DNA of 64,000 nt from positions 20,171,883 to 20,235,882 of the forward strand of contig NC_092264.1 in NCBI RefSeq assembly GCF_036320965.1, in the 5' to 3' direction. Source of the stretch: Panulirus ornatus. Taxonomy: Eukaryota; Arthropoda; Malacostraca; Decapoda; Palinuridae. Positions 59,055-64,000 of the stretch are shown here, in pieces (position 1 is the stretch's first letter; every line of letters begins with the position of its first letter). Under the pieces are notes generated by a model. It searched no databases, was not told the origin of the DNA, and saw only the letters and a list, made by a program, of their open reading frames with translations. Made by a program: the position numbers and the translations under genes.

Positions 59055-60290
59055 CATCTTTACCTTAAAAATATGATCCACACATCCCCTACCTTTCCTA
59101 AAACTCCCTTGCTCCTCACTTATTCAGCATGCAGTCATTTCCATCATTCTATCTTAACATTTCACTTACACATCTTGTATTCTTCCCCCGTCCTCTGTTG
59201 AACTTCCACAGGTACATTCCTTTTGACCAATCTACCATATGCTTTTCTCTTCTCTTCCACAGCATATCTAATCTCTTCCACCAACCTTGCATTGTCCTTT
59301 TTATTCCTATATCTCACAACCTTGTATCCAATAACTAATTCTACAACTTTTAATGGTATTTCTCATTCACAAATGACTGCATCCCTACATTCTCTGCACT
59401 TCCATCCAAGTTTTCAGTTACCTTCCTTTTGAACTCCTCCCTGCATTCTTACTGATTCATCTTCTCACTTGCCAACAATTTTACCTCTCCATTCTTCCTT
59501 ACGCAATACCTCCACTTTTCCCTGATCCTCATCCCAACATGAACCACGAAGTGGTCAGAGTCTCTAAGGAATCCTCTTGCAACTTTAACATCCATCATGG
59601 ACTTTCTTAATCTTTCATCCACTGCCACGCAGTTAATCAAATTCCTTATCCATGTATACCTGTTGATCACCTTTTACTTAAAAAAGGTGTTTGCAAGGAA
59701 TAAACCCCTCTCAGCATAAACATCCACAAAATAACTTTCATTCTCATTTACTCCAGGCATACCCCATTTACCAACTATCTTGCCAATTTCATCACATCCC
59801 ACTTTTGCATCCATATCACTCATTATGACAACGTTTCTCTCATTCTCAAAACCATTTATAGTCATTCAAATTTCTCCATAAATGTTTCATTTCATCCTTA
59901 CCTCGTACAGGCTTTGTATTCACAGGCGCATATACACATACCTATGAATACTTCACAATTCCAATCTTTCCTTTCACCCACACCATTTGTGATCCATTCC
60001 ATTCATGCTCTGTAACACCCTCCCACACTTCTTTCCCTCTTCCCTGATAATTTCCATTAATTCCCATACATACCACAGCTCCTTGCATGTCCTCCCATAC
60101 CTTGCATTCATCCCATCCATTTTCACTCCATACACCTTACCCAAGGAAATGGATTTCCCCAATCCATCCAAGTTATAACTTTAAAACTTCTCCATGAGCT
60201 CCCTCCATTTACTCTCACCAGTCATCTCATTTACATTGAGTGCCATCACCCTCAATCACTCGACTCTTTTACTCCTTGGCATAACTAGGA
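59055..60290 (-). mobile_element. LINE-B relic (endonuclease and start of RT)
   Basis: On minus, blocks read, from the 5' side: GLGKSISLGKVYGVKMDG (59974-60171), ENERNVVIMSDMDAKVG and YAERGLFLANTFFK (59674-59865), RYTWIRNLINCVAVDERL with SDHFVVHV (59449-59670), and finally FRKGRGCVDHIF near 59075. These are the AP-endonuclease (D.NA/DAKV, SDH) and RT entry motifs of an RTE-type LINE distinct from RTE-A. Frames are broken in several places. It is probably the 5' half of the same family as 39805-40760. Confidence 0.7.
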
Positions 60291-60460
60291 GATAGCAGTG
60301 CTGCTTCTCAGCCTTTAGTACCTCATCCTTGACAGGCCACTGGCAAATAGTAATTTCATGGCAGTGTTTCCAGAGAGTGAGGTATCAAAACTGTCCAAAA
60401 AACATTCCAGCACACTTTAAGTTCTTGAACATCATGGGCAACTGAGGCCCTAATCATGGC
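60291..60460. other. Short unique stretch
   Basis: No recognised feature between the LINE-B relic and the next RTE-A copy. Confidence 0.5.
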
Positions 60461-61795
60461 AAGGGTGTGTGTTGTTCCCATGGTTGTTTAACTTGTTTAT
60501 GGATGGGGTGGTTGGGGGGTAACTGCAAGAGTGTTAGATAGAATGGAAAGTATGCAGTCTGTTGGGGATGATAGGGCCTAGGAAGTAAGTCAGTTGTTGT
60601 TTGGCAGCTGATTCGAGTGAGAAACTGCAAAAGCTGGTCACTGAGTTTGGAAAAGTGTGTGAAAAGAGAAAGTTGAGGGTTAATGTGAATAAGAGCAAGG
60701 TTATCAAGTTTAGCAGGGTTGAGGGACAAGAAAATTGGGATGTAAGTTTGAATGAAGAAAAATTGGAGGAAGTGAAGTGTTTTAGATGTCTGAGAGTGGA
60801 CTTAGCAGTGAATGGAGCCATGGAAGCGGAGGTGAGTCACAGGATGGGGGAAGAGGCAAAGGTTCTGGAAGTGATGAAGAATGTGTGGAAGGTGAAATGT
60901 TATATCAGAGAGCAAAAATGGGTATGTTTGAAGGAATAGTAATTCCAACAATATCATATGGTTGCAAGGCATGGGTTATAGATAGGGCTGTATGGAGGAG
61001 GGTGGATGCGTTGGAAATTAAATGTTTGAGGACAGTGTGTGGTGTGAGGTGGTTTGATAAAGTAATGAAAAGGGAAGAGAGATGTGTAGAAATAAAGAGA
61101 GTGTGGTTGAGAGAAAGCAGAAGAGGTGAGTTGAAATGGTTTGGACATATGGAGAAAATGATTGAGGAAAGAATGACAAAGAGGATATACGTGTCAGAGG
61201 TGGAGGGAACAAGGAGAAGCAGGAGACCAAATTGGAGGTGGAAGGATGGAGTGAAAAAGTTTTTAAGTGATCGGGGCCTGAATATACAGGAGGGTGAGGG
61301 GTGTGCAAGGAACAGAGTGAATTAGAACAATGTGATATACTGGGGTTGACATGCTGTCAGTGGACTGATCTAGGGAATGTGAAACATCTGGGGTAAACCA
61401 TGGAAAGGTCTGTGGTGCCTGGATGTGGATAGCAAGCTGTGGTTTCAGTGCATTACACATGACAGTTAGAGACTGAGCATGAATAAATGTGGCCTTTTTT
61501 GTCTGTTTTTCTGGTGCTACCTTGCTGAAGCAGAGGGTAGCAATGCTCTTTCCCATGAGGAGGGTGACGCCAAAAATGGACGAAGGCACGCAAGTATAAA
61601 AATATGTACGTGTATATATGTACAAGTCTGTGTCCGTATATGCATATGTACGTAAGAACATGTGTGTATATGGGCATTTATGTATATATATATATGTGTA
61701 TATGAGTGGATGGGCCATTCTTCATCTGTTTCCTGGTCCTACCTTGCTGAGGTGGGAAATGGCGATCAAGCATAATAAATAATATAAATATAGTA
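60461..61795 (+). mobile_element. Old RTE-A copy, 5' truncated, long 3' UTR
   Basis: It begins at GGGTGTGTGTTGTTCCCATG (QGCVLSPWLF-like, altered) and continues through frames 60601-60939 and 60786-61325 (LRVDLAVNGAMEAEVSH, WFGHMEKM, GLNIQEGE). The FADD motif has been deleted (VVVWQLIR-like text near 60600). The long 3' UTR ends in a diverged hairpin (GCTACCTTGCTGAGGTGGG) and an A/T tail at 61795. It is among the most diverged copies with an identifiable ORF. Confidence 0.82.
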
Positions 61796-62079
61796 CATAA
61801 ACTACAAAATATTACCGGGTTTCATAGTTATCAATTTATTCCTATATCTAATAAGATATTATAAACTCAACTACGTCTTCTATTGCCACACAGTGCCTAT
61901 GGTTACTTAGAATATTAGTTTGCTTTGTAAAAATATCACACTGCTTATCTTTTCAATCCTGTTCCTACCCTTTCCTACATCTCTGCTGGCTACAGAATAA
62001 TCAATATAAAGAAAAAATTTTGAACCAGGGATGCATGTTATAACATCTATAAGGTGGCCAAAAGCGGTCAGGTCATTGC
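61796..62079. other. AT-rich stretch, nothing recognised
   Basis: It may contain the decayed upstream part of the Tc1/mariner relic to its right, but no transposase text was readable before about 62080. Confidence 0.4.
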
Positions 62080-62367
62080 CAATATGTGGGGCTTGACCTA
62101 CCTGCACGGGTAGGTGAACTGGTTAAACATCGACGGATGTTTAATTGCAGGTAAGTACATAGAAATACTTGAAGTCATGCTCAGCTCAGTGCAGACTTAC
62201 GCTCTACCCTACCTGGAAAGGATTAGCTTTATGCAGGACAACTGCCCCATACACATAGCCAGGATCATCAGACATGGGATCAGAGGAATGTTGAACTCCT
62301 TGATCAGCCAAGCAATGCAAGTGATCTCAATCCTATTGAGAAAATATGGGCAGATATTGTTAATGTT
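62080..62367 (+). pseudogene. Tc1/mariner transposase relic (DDE region)
   Basis: Plus-strand frames read NMWGLTYLHG, a stop, then VNWLNIDGCLIAGKYIEILE, FMQDNCPIHIARIIRH and, after a frameshift near 62290, ELLDQPSNASDLNPIEKIW. This is the order of the Tc1 DDE domain: a VWG block, the KYIEIL block, QDN.P.H (second catalytic Asp), then the LDWP..S.DLNPIE block. The W of LDWP is Q here. The element is cut right after ADIVNV by the 5' end of an RTE-A copy. No terminal repeats were found. Confidence 0.78.
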
Positions 62368-63128
62368 ATCCCTGGGGATAGGGGAGAAAGAATACTTCCC
62401 ACTCATTCCTCACGTGTTCTAGAAGGCGACTAAAGGGGATGGGAGCGGGGGGGCTGGGAACCCTCCCCTCCTTTATCTTAACTTTCTAAAAGGGGAAACA
62501 AAAGAAGGAGTCACGTGAGGAGTGCTCATCCTCCTCTAAGGCTCAGACTGGGGCGTCTAAAATAAGTGTGGATGTAAACAAGATGAGAAAAAAGGAGTGA
62601 TAGGTAGTATGTTTGAGGAAAGGAACCTGGATGTTTTGGCTCTGAGTGAAACGAAGCTCAAGGGTAAAGGGGAAGAGTGGTTTGGGAATGTCTTGAGAGT
62701 AAAGTCAGGGGTTAGTGAGAGGACAAGAGCAAGGGAAGGAGTAGCAGTACTCCTGAAACAGGAGTGGTGGGAGTATGTGATAAAGTATAAGAAAGTAAAA
62801 TCTAGATTGATATGGGTAAAACTGAAAGTTGATGGAGAGAGATGGGTGATTATTGGTGCATATGCACCTGGGTATGGGAAGAAAGATCATGACAGGCAAG
62901 TGTCTTGGGAGCAGATGAGTGGTTGTGTTAGTAGTTTTGATGCACGAGACCAGATTATAGTGATGGATGACTTGAATGCAAAGGTGAGTGATGTGGCAGT
63001 TGAGGGAAGAATTGGTGTACATGGGGTGTTCAGTGTTGTAAATAGAAACGGTAAAAAGTTTGTAGATTTATGTGCTGAAAAAGGACTGGTGATTGGGAAT
63101 ACCTGGTTTAAAAAGAGAGATATACATG
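62368..63128 (+). mobile_element. RTE-A copy, 5' complete, interrupted at KRDIH
   Basis: The leader begins TATCCCTGGGGATAGGGG at 62367-62368. The endonuclease frame 62597-63128 is open: MFEERNLDVLALSETKLKG, IGAYAPGYGK, VMDDLNAKVSD (GDLNA reads DDLNA; the Asp is kept) and GNTWFKKRDIH. At AGAGATATACATG the poly-T of a younger minus-strand copy begins. The N-terminus before MFEERN has a stop (LKISV), so the ORF is broken there. Confidence 0.88.
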
Positions 63129-64000
63129 TTTTTTTTCTTTTTTTTTTGCCGCTGTCTCCCGCGTTTGCGAGGTAGCGCAAGGAAACAGACGAAAGAAATG
63201 GCCCAACCCACCCCCATACACATGTATATACATACGTCCACACACGCAAATATACACACCTACACAGCTTTCCATGGTTTACCCCAGACACTTCACATGC
63301 CTTGATTCAATCCACTGACAGCACGTCAACCCCGGTATACCACATCGCTCCAATTCACTCTATTCCTTGCCCTCCTTTCACCCTCCTGCATGTTCAGGCC
63401 CCGATCACACAAAATCTTTTTCACTCCATCTTTCCACCTCCAATTTGGTCTCCCTCTTCTCCTCGTTCCCTCCACCTCCGACACATATATCCTCTTGGTC
63501 AATCTTTCCTCACTCATTCTCTCCATGTGACCAAACCATTTCAAAACACCCTCTTCTGCTCTCTCAACCACGCTCTTTTTATCTCCACACATCTCTCTTA
63601 CCCTTACGTTACTTACTCGATCAAACCACCTCACACCACACATTGTCCTCAAACATCTCATTTCTAGCACATCCATCCTCCTGCACACAACTCTATCAAT
63701 AGTCCACGCCTCGCAACCATACAACATTGTTGGAACCACTATTCCTTCAAACATACCCATTTTTGCTTTCCGAGATAATGTTCTCGACTTCCACACATTC
63801 TTCAAGGCTCCCAGAATTTTCGCCCCCTCCCCCACCCTATGATCCACTTCCGCTTCCATGTTTCCATCCACTGCCAGATCCACTCCCAGATATCTAAAAC
63901 ACTTCACTTCCTCCAGTTTTTCTCCATTCAAACTCACCTCCCAATTGACTTGACCCTCAACCCTACTGTACCTAATAACCTTGCTCTTATTCACATATGT
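63129..64000 (-). mobile_element. Young RTE-A copy running to the window edge
   Basis: Poly-T with one C (63129-63147), short 3' [12 protein letters not shown], then an open frame from 63326 up to the window end (63994), including [17 protein letters not shown] and YLGVDLAVDG. At the very end (CACATATGT) it departs from the family sequence; this may be its 5' truncation and the right-hand junction with the copy it interrupts. Confidence 0.9.

Overview
The window looks like nuclear DNA of an animal, most likely an arthropod. A decapod crustacean is my best guess, from the mix of AT-rich intergenic DNA, long (TA)n and (CA)n tracts and abundant RTE-type LINEs; this is family-level impression, not a database match. 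No complete host gene, rRNA, tRNA, CRISPR array or bacterial feature was found. More than half of the window is one non-LTR retrotransposon family, called RTE-A here. A full copy is about 3.3 kb: a ~120 bp 5' leader starting near TATCCCTGGGGATAGGGG, one ~998-codon ORF (AP-type endonuclease, reverse transcriptase, C-terminal region ending in VVYRG or similar), and a 3' UTR ending in a GC-rich hairpin and an A tail, often followed by (TA)n.

Layout. 1-260 is a decayed RTE-A 3' end. 261-5885 is unique AT-rich DNA with one possible terminal exon on the minus strand (5042-5162) and a 57 bp tandem repeat. 5886-13904 is an RTE-A and (TA)n thicket with a near full-length minus-strand copy (6431-9734) and a hairpin SINE pair. 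13905-15890 is unique DNA plus a LINE-C relic. 15940-28905 is a nearly continuous mosaic of RTE-A copies, including an apparent twin-primed (5'-inverted) copy and a nested insertion with a target-site duplication (TSD). 28906-39804 is mostly unique DNA with LINE-C relics, a TA-flanked MITE, a TTAA-ended foldback element and one young RTE-A (31386-33959) with a clear TSD. 39805-59042 is a second RTE-A thicket, holding the best-preserved copy (40854-44172, minus; one stop codon breaks an otherwise full-length frame), LINE-B and several nested or head-to-head copies. 59055-64000 has LINE-B, an old RTE-A, a Tc1/mariner transposase relic cut by a 5'-complete RTE-A, and a young copy running off the end.

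RTE-A forms visible lineages. Older copies have a long 3' UTR (about 490 bp) and mostly NWND (sometimes NWID) before VVY. Younger copies lack about 250 bp of that UTR and have NWID or NWSD. Most new insertions landed in older copies or (TA)n tracts, so the window reads as layered retrotransposition plus rearrangement at AT-rich points.
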